Shown here one piece after another: positions 41,592-50,453 of a stretch of 64,000 nt of DNA. The notes under the pieces were generated by a model. The model worked only from the letters and a program-made list of their open reading frames with translations, did not search any database and was not told the DNA's origin. The position numbers and the translations under genes were made by a program. Source of the DNA: CAVQWT01 sp963717705 (GTDB lineage: Bacteria > Pseudomonadota > Gammaproteobacteria > Burkholderiales > Casimicrobiaceae); NCBI GenBank assembly GCA_963717705.1, contig CAVQWT010000001.1, positions 36,634 through 100,633 of the forward strand, in the 5' to 3' direction. Numbering within the stretch: the stretch's first letter is position 1; each line of letters begins with the position of its first letter.

Positions 41592-42478
41592 TGTCGATCG
41601 CAACGGGTAATGCGGCCGCCGCGGCGGTCGGCGGCTCGGCCGGCGCTGCCGGCGCGGCTCAGCGCTACTACCGGCGCTTCACGCCGGTCGAGCGGATCAT
41701 GCATGCGTTCCTCATGATCACATTCGTCGGCTGCGCACTGTCCGGCCTGCCGCTCATTTATGCCGAGCGGGCCTGGGCGCAGACGCTGGCGCGGCTCCTC
41801 GGCGGCTTCGAGGGCGCCGGCCTGATCCACCGGATCTGCGCGTTCGTGATGATCGTCGTCTTCGTCAGCCACGTCGTCATGGTGTTCTACAAGGCGATCA
41901 AGGGCGGTCGGCTGATGGCGATGTTCTGGGGACCGGACTCGATGGTGCCCCAGCTGCAGGACGGCATCGACATCTGGAACAACTTCAAGTGGTTCATCGG
42001 GCGCGGGCCGCGGCCGCAGTTCGACCGCTGGACGTACTGGGAAAAGTTCGACTACTGGGCGGTGTTCTGGGGGATGTTCATCATCGGCGGGTCGGGGCTG
42101 CTGCTCTGGTTCCCGGTGTTCTTCTCGAAGCTGCTTCCCGGCTGGATGTTCAACATCGCCTCGCTGGTCCACGGCGAGGAGGCGCTGCTCGCCGTCGGCT
42201 TCATCTTCACCTTCCACTTCTTCAATGGGCACCTGCGGCCGGAGAAGTTCCCGATGGACACGGTGATCTTCACCGGGCGCATTCCCAGAGCACGAGTTGA
42301 AGGGGGAGCGCCAGGTCGAGTACCAGCGGCTGCTGCGCGAGGGCAAGCTGGAGGCGAAGGAGACGACGGCGCCGACCAGCGAATCGAGGTGGTTCGGGTG
42401 GGTCGTCGGCGGCACGGCGCTGGTCCTGGGCGTCATCACGGTCGTGTTGATCGTCTACAGCATCTTCTAGTAACCTGA
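41591..42478 (+). CDS. Cytochrome b/b6 domain protein, frameshifted near 3' end
   Basis: Membrane cytochrome b of the formate dehydrogenase gamma / Cbc b-subunit type, expected to oxidise quinol and pass electrons to the adjacent multihaem cytochrome. AGAGAGG precedes an ATG that overlaps the upstream stop. Four transmembrane segments carry histidines suited to two b haems: VERIMHAFLMITFVGCAL, GLIHRICAFVMIVVFVSHVV, DYWAVFWGMFIIGGSGLLLW and LVHGEEALLAVGFIFTFHFF followed by GHLRPEKFPMD. At the CCC run 42284-42286 the frame shifts by one base. Reading on in the other frame gives PEHELKGERQVEYQRLL, then a fifth helix (WVVGGTALVLGVITVVLIVY) ending at TAG 42468-42470 (292 residues if repaired). As written the unshifted frame runs to 42478 with an unrelated Arg/Gly-rich tail. 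Confidence 0.85.
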   Translation: MSIATGNAAAAAVGGSAGAAGAAQRYYRRFTPVERIMHAFLMITFVGCALSGLPLIYAERAWAQTLARLLGGFEGAGLIHRICAFVMIVVFVSHVVMVFYKAIKGGRLMAMFWGPDSMVPQLQDGIDIWNNFKWFIGRGPRPQFDRWTYWEKFDYWAVFWGMFIIGGSGLLLWFPVFFSKLLPGWMFNIASLVHGEEALLAVGFIFTFHFFNGHLRPEKFPMDTVIFTGRIPRARVEGGAPGRVPAAAARGQAGGEGDDGADQRIEVVRVGRRRHGAGPGRHHGRVDRLQHLLVT

Positions 42479-42485
42479 CACGTGG

Positions 42486-42549
42486 CGGTTGCCGACATGC
42501 CGGCAACCGTCGCGGGTCCATCGGGCGGGCCGCGATCGGCCCGCCTTTT
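42486..42549 (+). terminator. Tandem hairpins and intrinsic terminator after the cytochrome b gene
   Basis: The first hairpin, CGGTTGCCG-ACATGC-CGGCAACCG (42486-42509), has a perfect 9-bp stem. The second, GGCGGGCCG-CGAT-CGGCCCGCC (42524-42545), is followed by TTTTG and is a textbook intrinsic terminator. Together they should end or attenuate the transcript between the cytochrome b and octahaem cytochrome genes. Confidence 0.8.
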
Positions 42550-42634
42550 GTGTATCCCGATCCGGCGCGCGCGACTTCGCGCGCGGGCGGCAGCGACCGG
42601 TGGCGGCGCAGGCAACGAAACGGGGGAGTGAACG

Positions 42635-44101
42635 ATGAAGTTCAAGTTTGGGCGACGGATGCTGATGATGGGGACGGTGACGACGCTCGTCGTCGCCGGG
42701 ATCGCGCTCGCCGTCGTCGGAGCCGTGGGCATCGTCGCCTGGGAGTACACGAACAGCAACGCCTTCTGCACCAACTCCTGCCACCAGGTCCATCCGGAGG
42801 AGCCCCGGGCCCACGCAGTGTCGGCGCACGCGCGCGTCAACTGCGTCGAGTGCCACATGGGCCGGCTGCCGACGCTGCAGCTGATGGTGGCCAAGGTCGG
42901 GCACTGGCGCGAGCCCTGGGCGATGCTGACCGGATACGAACGGCCGCGCATGGCGCATACGATGCGCCCGGCGCGCGACTCGTGCGAGAACTGCCACTGG
43001 CCGACGAACGTCCACGACGACAAGGTCCGCACCAAGGTCCACTACGACACCGATGCCAAGAACACCGAGTCACGGACCCGTCTTATCGTCCACACCGGCG
43101 GCGGCGAGGCGCGCGAAGGGGTGACCCGCGGCATTCACTGGCACGTCGACCAGAACGTCGAATTCGTCACCGACGACGTGCAGAAGCGAACGATTCCCTG
43201 GGTACGGATCACCGACAAGGACGGCAAGACGACGACTTACGTCGACGCGTCGAGCAAGCTGAGCCGCGCCGAAATGGAGAAGCTTCCGAAGCGTCGGATG
43301 GACTGCGCCGACTGCCACAACGCGTCGGGACACCCGTTCCGGAACCCGGCCGATCGCGTCGACCATGCGATGCAGGAAGGCCGCATCAGCCGCGACCTGC
43401 CGTCGATCAAGGCACGCGCGCTGGCGATCATCGACAAGGCGTCGGCGCTGCACGGGCCGCTGGAACAGCAGGTGCCGCAGTTCGAGAAGATCATCGCCGA
43501 GGCGCGGCCGCAGGGCGAGCTCAAGCCCGCCGCGAAGAAGGTGGAAGATCAGTTTTCCGCGACCATGCTCGAGATCCTGAAGCTCTCCGAGTTCGAGGAA
43601 GAGGGCTTCACCTGGAAGTCGTTCCCGAACCATGCCGGCCACAAGGACTCGGCCGGCTGCTTCCGCTGCCACTCCGGCAAGCACTTCAACGACAAGGGCG
43701 AGGCGATCCGGCTGCAGTGCACGCTGTGCCACGACATCCCGCAGGTCACGATCGACGGCACGCTGAAGACCGTGGCGTCGACCGTCATGCCCGGCCTGAC
43801 GCCTCCGGAGAGCCACGCAGCGCCCAACTGGATGCGCGAGCACCGGCTCAGCATGGACGACAGCTGCAAGATGTGCCACGGTCCGATCAAGTTCGGCAAC
43901 GACGGCGGCAGCTTCTGCTCGAACCCGGCGTGCCACGGGCGCTCGTGGCCGGAGATCAATCTCAACGTCGAGCCGGCGAAGGCCGCGGCCCCGGCGGCCG
44001 CGCCGGCGGCAGCTGCCGCAGCGCCCAAGGCTGCGGAGCCGGCGAAGACGGCGGCGGCCGCCAAGCCGGCCGCGGCGCCGAAGCAGGACGTCAAGAAGTA
44101 G
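42635..44101 (+). CDS. NapC/NirT-like membrane-anchored multihaem cytochrome c (eight potential haem sites)
   Basis: 488-residue cytochrome anchored by one N-terminal helix (about residues 10-35) and exposed to the periplasm; the NapC/NirT class takes electrons from quinol. GGGGGAG precedes the ATG by 6 nt. Haem sites: C45-H50 with unusual CX3CH spacing (FCTNSCHQVHPEE), CVECH at 70, CENCH at 117, CADCH at 224, CFRCH at 342, CTLCH at 362, CKMCH at 411 and a final CX4CH at 428-434 (CSNPACH). The first two match the NapC-type quinol-site region (SAHARVNCVECHMG). After residue about 450 the tail is Ala/Pro/Lys-rich and low complexity. It follows the cytochrome b gene across a terminator, so it may be read at lower level or from its own promoter. 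Confidence 0.88.
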   Translation: MKFKFGRRMLMMGTVTTLVVAGIALAVVGAVGIVAWEYTNSNAFCTNSCHQVHPEEPRAHAVSAHARVNCVECHMGRLPTLQLMVAKVGHWREPWAMLTGYERPRMAHTMRPARDSCENCHWPTNVHDDKVRTKVHYDTDAKNTESRTRLIVHTGGGEAREGVTRGIHWHVDQNVEFVTDDVQKRTIPWVRITDKDGKTTTYVDASSKLSRAEMEKLPKRRMDCADCHNASGHPFRNPADRVDHAMQEGRISRDLPSIKARALAIIDKASALHGPLEQQVPQFEKIIAEARPQGELKPAAKKVEDQFSATMLEILKLSEFEEEGFTWKSFPNHAGHKDSAGCFRCHSGKHFNDKGEAIRLQCTLCHDIPQVTIDGTLKTVASTVMPGLTPPESHAAPNWMREHRLSMDDSCKMCHGPIKFGNDGGSFCSNPACHGRSWPEINLNVEPAKAAAPAAAPAAAAAAPKAAEPAKTAAAAKPAAAPKQDVKK

Positions 44102-44117
44102 GGCCGGCGCCACGACG

Positions 44118-44154
44118 GGAGCCGCCCGGGGCCACCGGGCGGCTCCGTTTCTTT
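44118..44154 (+). terminator. Intrinsic terminator after the octahaem cytochrome gene
   Basis: A perfect 12-bp stem (GGAGCCGCCCGG / CCGGGCGGCTCC) with a 5-nt loop, followed by GTTTCTTT, begins 17 bp after the stop codon. Confidence 0.85.
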
Positions 44155-44178
44155 CCGCCGCCGCCTTCCCGTTCCGGG

Positions 44179-44221
44179 TTGACGCCGGTCAATGGTCGCG
44201 TCCGCCGAGCGGCGGAGACTG
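44179..44221 (+). promoter_or_regulatory. FNR/CRP-family box and -10 element upstream of the HbpS/GlcG-family gene
   Basis: TTGACGCCGGTCAA (44179-44192) is a perfect TTGAC-N4-GTCAA palindrome located after the preceding terminator. GAGACTG (44215-44221) lies exactly 22 bp downstream, identical in sequence and spacing to the element at 37184. This places the box at -41.5 and the transcription start near 44227, 41 nt before the ATG. Confidence 0.65.
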
Positions 44222-44267
44222 AAGTGCGGCGTCGACGCTGCGCCGCAATTTTTCCGGGGAGTTCGCC

Positions 44268-44777
44268 ATGAGAAAGACCTTCGCGCTGGTTGCGGTCACG
44301 GCTGCGGTCGCGCTGGCGGCGCCGATGCCGGCCGCCGCGCAGAGCACCTTTTCCACCCGCCAGCTCACGCCCGAGGCCGCGCTCAAGGTGGCGCAGGCCG
44401 CGCTGGAGCAGTGCCGCAAGGGCGGCTACCAGATCGCCGTGGCGGTCGTCGACCGCGGCGGCGTCGCGCAGGTGATGCTGCGCGACCGCTTCGCCGGCGC
44501 GCACACGCCGGAAACCGCGCGCGCCAAGGCGTGGACTGCTGCCTCGTTCCGCGCCGACACCGTCGGTCTGGCCAAGGCGACGCAGTCCGGCGAGCTGTCG
44601 TCGGGCATTCGCCACATCCAGGGCGTCGTCATGGTCGGCGGGGGCGTTCCCATCGAGGCGGGCGGCACGATCATCGGGGCCGTCGGCGTCTCCGGCGCGC
44701 CGTCGGGCGAAGCGGACGACGGCTGCGCCCGCGCCGGCATCAAGGCCATCGCCGACGACCTGCAGCTCGGCGGCTGA
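44268..44777 (+). CDS. Secreted HbpS/GlcG-family (haem-binding) protein
   Basis: 169-residue protein with a signal peptide (LVAVTAAVALAAPMPAAAQS) and a GlcG/HbpS fold. Family segments: LKVAQAALEQCRKGGYQIAV, VVDRGGVAQVMLRDRFAGAH, the AKAWTAASF region, VVMVGGGVPIEAGGTIIGAV and GVSGAPSGEADDGCA. Characterised HbpS binds haem outside the cell and senses redox stress, while GlcG accompanies glycolate oxidase; either role is possible. GGGGAG precedes the ATG. It is a single gene bounded by terminators, with its own FNR-type box matching those of the neighbouring dehydrogenase and cytochromes, so co-expression with them is predicted. Confidence 0.87.
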   Translation: MRKTFALVAVTAAVALAAPMPAAAQSTFSTRQLTPEAALKVAQAALEQCRKGGYQIAVAVVDRGGVAQVMLRDRFAGAHTPETARAKAWTAASFRADTVGLAKATQSGELSSGIRHIQGVVMVGGGVPIEAGGTIIGAVGVSGAPSGEADDGCARAGIKAIADDLQLGG

Positions 44778-44809
44778 TCCGCCGGCTTTCGCCCTCCGTT
44801 CCGCGTCCC

Positions 44810-44847
44810 GAGCGCCCGCCCGGCCCCACCGGGCGGGCGCTCGTTTT
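44810..44847 (+). terminator. Intrinsic terminator after the HbpS/GlcG-family gene
   Basis: A perfect 14-bp stem (GAGCGCCCGCCCGG / CCGGGCGGGCGCTC) with a 5-nt loop, followed by GTTTTC. It isolates the gene from groESL downstream. Confidence 0.9.
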
Positions 44848-44881
44848 CGCCTCGCCCAAGCTGCCTCGGCGGCCACCGGGC

Positions 44882-44936
44882 TTGCTTTGCCCACCCCTGA
44901 CCCATATAATTAGCACTCGCTGGCGGTGAGTGCTAA
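44882..44936 (+). promoter_or_regulatory. groESL promoter with CIRCE operator
   Basis: TTGCTT (44882-44887), a 17-bp spacer and TATAAT (44905-44910) form a strong sigma-70 promoter. The overlapping CTTGC and CCCATATAA segments also fit a heat-shock sigma-32 promoter. Directly after lies a perfect CIRCE element, TTAGCACTC-N9-GAGTGCTAA (44910-44936), the binding site of the repressor HrcA, overlapping the -10 by one base. The leader to groES is about 130 nt. Confidence 0.93.
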
Positions 44937-45046
44937 CAACGAGGTCCGACGGATTCCGCGGCGCTTCGCTCCCGCCCCGGCGCGCTTCAGGCGCTGTCCC
45001 AAGCGTATGAATTTACTAGAATTTCCAACCAGGAGTGAGCACTAAC

Positions 45047-45334
45047 ATGAAACTGCGTCCCCTGCACGATCGCATCATCGTCAAGCGGCTCGAGGAAGAA
45101 CGTAAATCCGCGGGCGGCATCGTCATCCCCGACACGGCCGCCGAAAAGCCGTCGATGGGCGAAGTGGTCGCCGCCGGCCCGGGCAAGACCGACGACAACG
45201 GCAAGCTCGTCGCGATGGGCGTCAAGCCCGGCGACAAGGTGCTGTTCGGCAAGTATTCCGGCCAGGAATTCAAGCTCGAGGGCCAGGACCTCCTGCACAT
45301 GCGCGAAGACGACGTCATCGGCATCGTCGGCTGA
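45047..45334 (+). CDS. groES: Co-chaperonin GroES
   Basis: Lid of the GroEL folding chamber, forming a heptamer. 95 residues, the usual length. It begins KLRPLHDRIIVKRLEEERKS, with the mobile loop KSAGGIVIPDTAAEKPS and the roof region KVLFGKYSGQEFKLEGQDL. The ATG at 45047 is preceded by AGGAG with an 11-nt gap. It is controlled by the CIRCE/HrcA promoter upstream and is 48 bp from groEL, forming the heat-shock operon. Confidence 0.98.
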   Translation: MKLRPLHDRIIVKRLEEERKSAGGIVIPDTAAEKPSMGEVVAAGPGKTDDNGKLVAMGVKPGDKVLFGKYSGQEFKLEGQDLLHMREDDVIGIVG

Positions 45335-45382
45335 CGTCCGCCCCGAACCCGCATCCCCTACAAGCACCAGGAGAAACGCATC

Positions 45383-47029
<1,647 letters not shown>

Positions 47030-47089
47030 TCGTCCGGTTCAGGCGGGGCGCGCGAGCGCGCCGCCGGACCACCCGCAGTTGCAGGACGG

Positions 47090-47119
47090 AGCCCGGCCTC
47101 GTGCCGGGCTTCTTCATTT
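47090..47119 (+). terminator. Intrinsic terminator after groEL
   Basis: A GCCCGGC / GCCGGGC stem with a CTCGT loop, extended by an A-T pair, is followed by TTCTTCATTT. An additional GC hairpin (GGCGCG-CGAG-CGCGCC) lies upstream near 47046. The downstream edge overlaps the end of the convergent gene that stops at 47114. Confidence 0.82.
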
Positions 47120-47944
47120 CCGCGCCGGATTCCCGCGGGTCGGGTCCGGCGGACCCCCGGGTGGGGGTGCGCCGAGCGGCAGCGTCAGCGGGTCCGCCCG
47201 CGCCAGCTGCCGGCGCAACCCGGCCAGGACGCCCTCGTCGACGTTGCCCTGCGCCTGCTGCGCGAGCGCGGCGAAGAACTCCGGCAGCAATGCGTCGACG
47301 GCCGCGCGCAGCGATGCCCCGTCTTCGCCACCCGCGCCTCCCGCCATCGGCAGCGCCAGCAGCTTCAGGTACGACACCGGCTGCTGGCCGGGCCCGAGCG
47401 CCGGCTGCACGTAGTCGATGTTGACGATGCGGGTGCCGACGCGCGCAAAGAAGCCCAGGCGCGCACGCGCCGCGGCGACCTCCGACGGCGCGAATTGCCC
47501 GGGCGGCAGCAGGTCGGGCCACTCCGCCTCGGCCAGCACTGCGCGCAGCGGCCCGAGCTCGGCGCACGCGGCGACGGCGCGCGTCACCAGCGTGCGGGCG
47601 TGGCCGCGCTGGCGATGCCCTCCCCCGTCGCGAACGAACAGGTACGTGACCAGCGCGCAGCCGGCGGCGCGGTAGTACTCGGCCGCCGCGCCGCCGATCA
47701 CGCGTTCGCCACCGTCGACGGGCTCGACCGCGACGGCCACGCGCATCGCGGGCTGCGGCGGCGCGATGCCCGCGATACGCGCGGCCCAGGCCTCCACGGA
47801 TTCGGCCTCGTCCGCCGAGAAGTGCTCGTGGTAGCCGGAGGCGAACTGCGCGAGCAGCGCAGCGAATCGGTGCGGCTCTTCCCGCGCCAGCGCGGCGTCG
47901 AGCACGACGTGGTTGACGGCGGAGGCAGGCGGCGCGCTGTTCAT
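47114..47944 (-). CDS. Hypothetical protein with GNAT-like features
   Basis: 276-residue cytosolic protein that I cannot assign firmly. The segment VTYLFVRDGGGHRQRGHART followed by LVTRAVAACAELG resembles a GNAT beta4-alpha3 acetyl-CoA site (HRQRGHA approximating RxxGxG/A). Later GFFARVGTRIVNIDYVQPAL fits the C-terminal half of such folds. The first 100 residues and the Gly/Pro-rich C-terminal tail are not recognised. It is convergent with groEL and divergent from the membrane hydrolase gene at 48062. Confidence 0.6.
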   Translation of the reverse strand: MNSAPPASAVNHVVLDAALAREEPHRFAALLAQFASGYHEHFSADEAESVEAWAARIAGIAPPQPAMRVAVAVEPVDGGERVIGGAAAEYYRAAGCALVTYLFVRDGGGHRQRGHARTLVTRAVAACAELGPLRAVLAEAEWPDLLPPGQFAPSEVAAARARLGFFARVGTRIVNIDYVQPALGPGQQPVSYLKLLALPMAGGAGGEDGASLRAAVDALLPEFFAALAQQAQGNVDEGVLAGLRRQLARADPLTLPLGAPPPGGPPDPTRGNPARK

Positions 47945-48061
47945 GGCGCAGACATCTTAACCGCATCGTCGCCGGCGGGCGCTGGCGCGGGCGCCCCCGT
48001 TCTGGAACAATCGCTGGCGCGCGGGGCGGCAGCGACCGCAGAGCGCAGGCCAGGAGAGGCG

Positions 48062-49522
48062 ATGTTGATCCGGTGGGTGAAGCGCGGTGCCGCGGTGCTG
48101 ATCGTGGCTCTGGTCGTGCTCCTCGGCGTGCGCATCTGGGACGTCCAGCGCGGCCCGCCGCTCGAGCTGTGGCACACGCACGTCCCGCGCGAACTCGACG
48201 CCAAGACGATCGCGCGGTCCGACTGGGCGCGCTACCTCGCAGCCGAGAACGCCGCCTTCGACGAGGTTCGCAGCGAGGTCTCGCGCAAGCTCGCGCCCGA
48301 CGCGCAGACCCCGTCGAACCGGTACTTCGAGGGCAGCCCCGTCTGGCCGGGGCGCTTCGCGCAGGACTGGAACCGCTCGTTCATCCTGCAGCCCACCGGC
48401 GCGCCCGCGGGCGCCGTGGTGCTGCTGCACGGCCTCACCGATGCGCCGTACAGCCTGCGGCACGTCGCGCTGCGCTACCGAGATCACGGCTTCGTCGTCG
48501 TGGCGATCCGGCTGCCGGGGCACGGCACCGTGCCGGCGGGCCTGACGCGGGTCGGATGGGACGACTGGTCGGAGGCCACGCGGCTGGCGGTCCGCGAAGC
48601 GCGGCGCCGCGTCGGCGCGCCGGCGCCGCTGCACCTGGTCGGCTATTCCAACGGCGGCGCGCTGGCGATGAAGTACGCGCTCGACGCGCTGTCCGACCCC
48701 GCGCTCGCGCGCCCCGACCGGCTGGTGCTGATTTCACCGATGATCGGCGTCACCGGCTTCGCGCGCTTCGCCGGCGTGATCGGGTGGCCGGCGGTGTTTC
48801 CGGCCTTCGCCAAGGCGGCATGGCTCGGCATCGTCCCGGAATTCAATCCCTTCAAGTACAACTCGTTTCCGGTCAACGCCGCGCGCCAGTCGTCGCTTCT
48901 GACACGCGAGCTGCAGCGGCAGATCGCCGGCGCGGTCGCGAGCGGACGGCTCGCGGAGCTGCCGCCGGTGCTGACGTTCCAGTCGGTCGTCGACTCCACC
49001 GTCAGCACCCGTGCGGTCGTCTCCGAGCTGTACGCGCACCTGCCGGCCAACGGCAGCGAACTGGTGCTGTTCGATCTCAACCGCAATTCCAAATTCGGCC
49101 CGCTGCTGCGGGAGCGGTCCGAGACCGTCGTGACGACGCTCCTGCCCGATGCGCCGCGCCGGTTCACGGCGACGGTCGTCACCAACGCCGACGCCGACTC
49201 GGAGCGGATGGTCGCGCACGTCACCCGCGCCGGCGCCACCGCCGAGGACGTGCGTCCGCTGGGACTCGCGTATCCGCCCGACGTGTTCTCGCTGTCGCAC
49301 ATCGCGCTGCCGTTCCCGGTCGGGGACGCGCTGTACGGGCTGCAGCCCGACGGCACCGACGACTTCGGCGTCAACCTGGGCGCGCTGGCGGTGCGGGGCG
49401 AACGCGGCACGCTGCTCGTCAGTTTCGATCTGCTGGGCAGGGTGTCGTCCAACCCGTTCTATCCGTACCTGGAGCAGCGGATCGACGAGGGCGTCGCCGG
49501 CGGCGCGCCGGCCGGCCGGTAA
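48062..49522 (+). CDS. Membrane-anchored alpha/beta hydrolase
   Basis: 486-residue alpha/beta hydrolase, anchored or exported by an N-terminal hydrophobic helix (GAAVLIVALVVLLGVRIW, residues 9-26). AGGAG precedes the ATG. The lipase-like core begins with the oxyanion segment VVLLHGLTDAPYSLRH, then AIRLPGHGTVPAG and the nucleophile elbow HLVGYSNGGALAMKY (Ser near residue 196). Candidate acid and base are in the FQSVVDSTVST and LSHIALPFPVGD regions. An N-terminal 100-residue segment (LWHTHVPRELDAKTIARSDW) is conserved-looking but not identified. The substrate is unknown; lipid or ester hydrolysis in the periplasm is a guess. Confidence 0.8.
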   Translation: MLIRWVKRGAAVLIVALVVLLGVRIWDVQRGPPLELWHTHVPRELDAKTIARSDWARYLAAENAAFDEVRSEVSRKLAPDAQTPSNRYFEGSPVWPGRFAQDWNRSFILQPTGAPAGAVVLLHGLTDAPYSLRHVALRYRDHGFVVVAIRLPGHGTVPAGLTRVGWDDWSEATRLAVREARRRVGAPAPLHLVGYSNGGALAMKYALDALSDPALARPDRLVLISPMIGVTGFARFAGVIGWPAVFPAFAKAAWLGIVPEFNPFKYNSFPVNAARQSSLLTRELQRQIAGAVASGRLAELPPVLTFQSVVDSTVSTRAVVSELYAHLPANGSELVLFDLNRNSKFGPLLRERSETVVTTLLPDAPRRFTATVVTNADADSERMVAHVTRAGATAEDVRPLGLAYPPDVFSLSHIALPFPVGDALYGLQPDGTDDFGVNLGALAVRGERGTLLVSFDLLGRVSSNPFYPYLEQRIDEGVAGGAPAGR

Positions 49523-49758
49523 CCGCGTGTCTCTGCGCCCCTTGGGGAGGTTGTTGCGTCGGCGCCCGGATGCAGCCCCGCGCCGGCGGCGGAGCCCGCG
49601 GCCGCAACAGCCGATCGGAGAAATGATTTAGACTAGCTGCGGCCCGAAAGCCGATTCCCGCCCGCCCCCGAACATCGAACCATGACTCTCGCCACCTGCC
49701 CGGACCGTGTCCCGGCCATCCACCCGGGCGACCCTCGCCGAGCGATCGACCTTTGCAG

Positions 49759-50349
49759 ATGAACGCCGGAATCCTGTTCGGAATCGCGATTGCCGCGCTG
49801 GCGATCGCGGTCGTGGTCGGGCTCATCCGCCGCAACCGCGCGGCCGGCGGCGGCCCCAAGGCCTCCGGCGATTCACCCAACACCGTCGCCCAGTGGACCG
49901 AAGGCGAGACCACGCGGCTGCTGTCGTCGGCCGAGTTGCCGGGCCTGTACCTGCTGCGTCCGCGCTTTCTGACCAAGGCCGAGGGCATCGTGTACCTGCT
50001 GCTGCGGGCCGCGTTCCCCCGGCACGAGATCTTCGCCCGCATCCGGCTGTCCGACGTGCTGCAGGTCAAGATCGGGCCTCAGGGAATGGAGCGGCTGCGC
50101 GCGTTCCGCAAGATCGCCAACCAGCACGTCGGCTTCGTCATCTGCGACCGCGACATGACGATCGTCGCCATCGTCGACTCGAAGGAGCCCGACCAGGTGG
50201 TGAACCCGCGCGACCAGAAGCTCGAGATCATCAAGCAGCGCTGCCTGCAGGCCGCGCAGGTGAAGTACATCTGCGTCTATCCGCCGCAGATGCCGCGCTA
50301 TCGCGAGTTGCGCGAGCAGGTCCTGGGCTCCGCCGCCGATCTGGTCTGA
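49759..50349 (+). CDS. DUF2726 domain-containing membrane-anchored protein
   Basis: 196-residue protein with one N-terminal transmembrane helix (GILFGIAIAALAIAVVVGLI) and a cytoplasmic DUF2726 domain. Domain segments include LRPRFLTKAEGIVYLLLRAA, then HEIFARIRLSDVLQVK, HVGFVICDRDMTIVAIVD and KLEIIKQRCLQAAQVKYICV. The DUF2726 family is related to restriction-endonuclease-like or topoisomerase-associated folds, but no activity is established for this kind. The ATG at 49759 is chosen; a TTG two codons earlier is possible. It is preceded by 236 bp with no recognised feature and is convergent with the dehydratase gene at 50454. Confidence 0.8.
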   Translation: MNAGILFGIAIAALAIAVVVGLIRRNRAAGGGPKASGDSPNTVAQWTEGETTRLLSSAELPGLYLLRPRFLTKAEGIVYLLLRAAFPRHEIFARIRLSDVLQVKIGPQGMERLRAFRKIANQHVGFVICDRDMTIVAIVDSKEPDQVVNPRDQKLEIIKQRCLQAAQVKYICVYPPQMPRYRELREQVLGSAADLV

Positions 50350-50453
50350 CCGCTGCGGCGCCGCGCCCGCCGCGGCCCGGCGCGCCCTGCCGCGCGGCGC
50401 CCGCGTCTGGCTCGGATCCCTGATCCCGAGCGCCGTGCGGCCGTGCGGCGCGT

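Noticed and set aside
45033..45046. GAGTGAGCACTAAC just before groES, considered as a second CIRCE half-site
   Set aside because: The order of bases does not match TTAGCACTC or GAGTGCTAA, and there is no partner arm at the proper 9-bp spacing.
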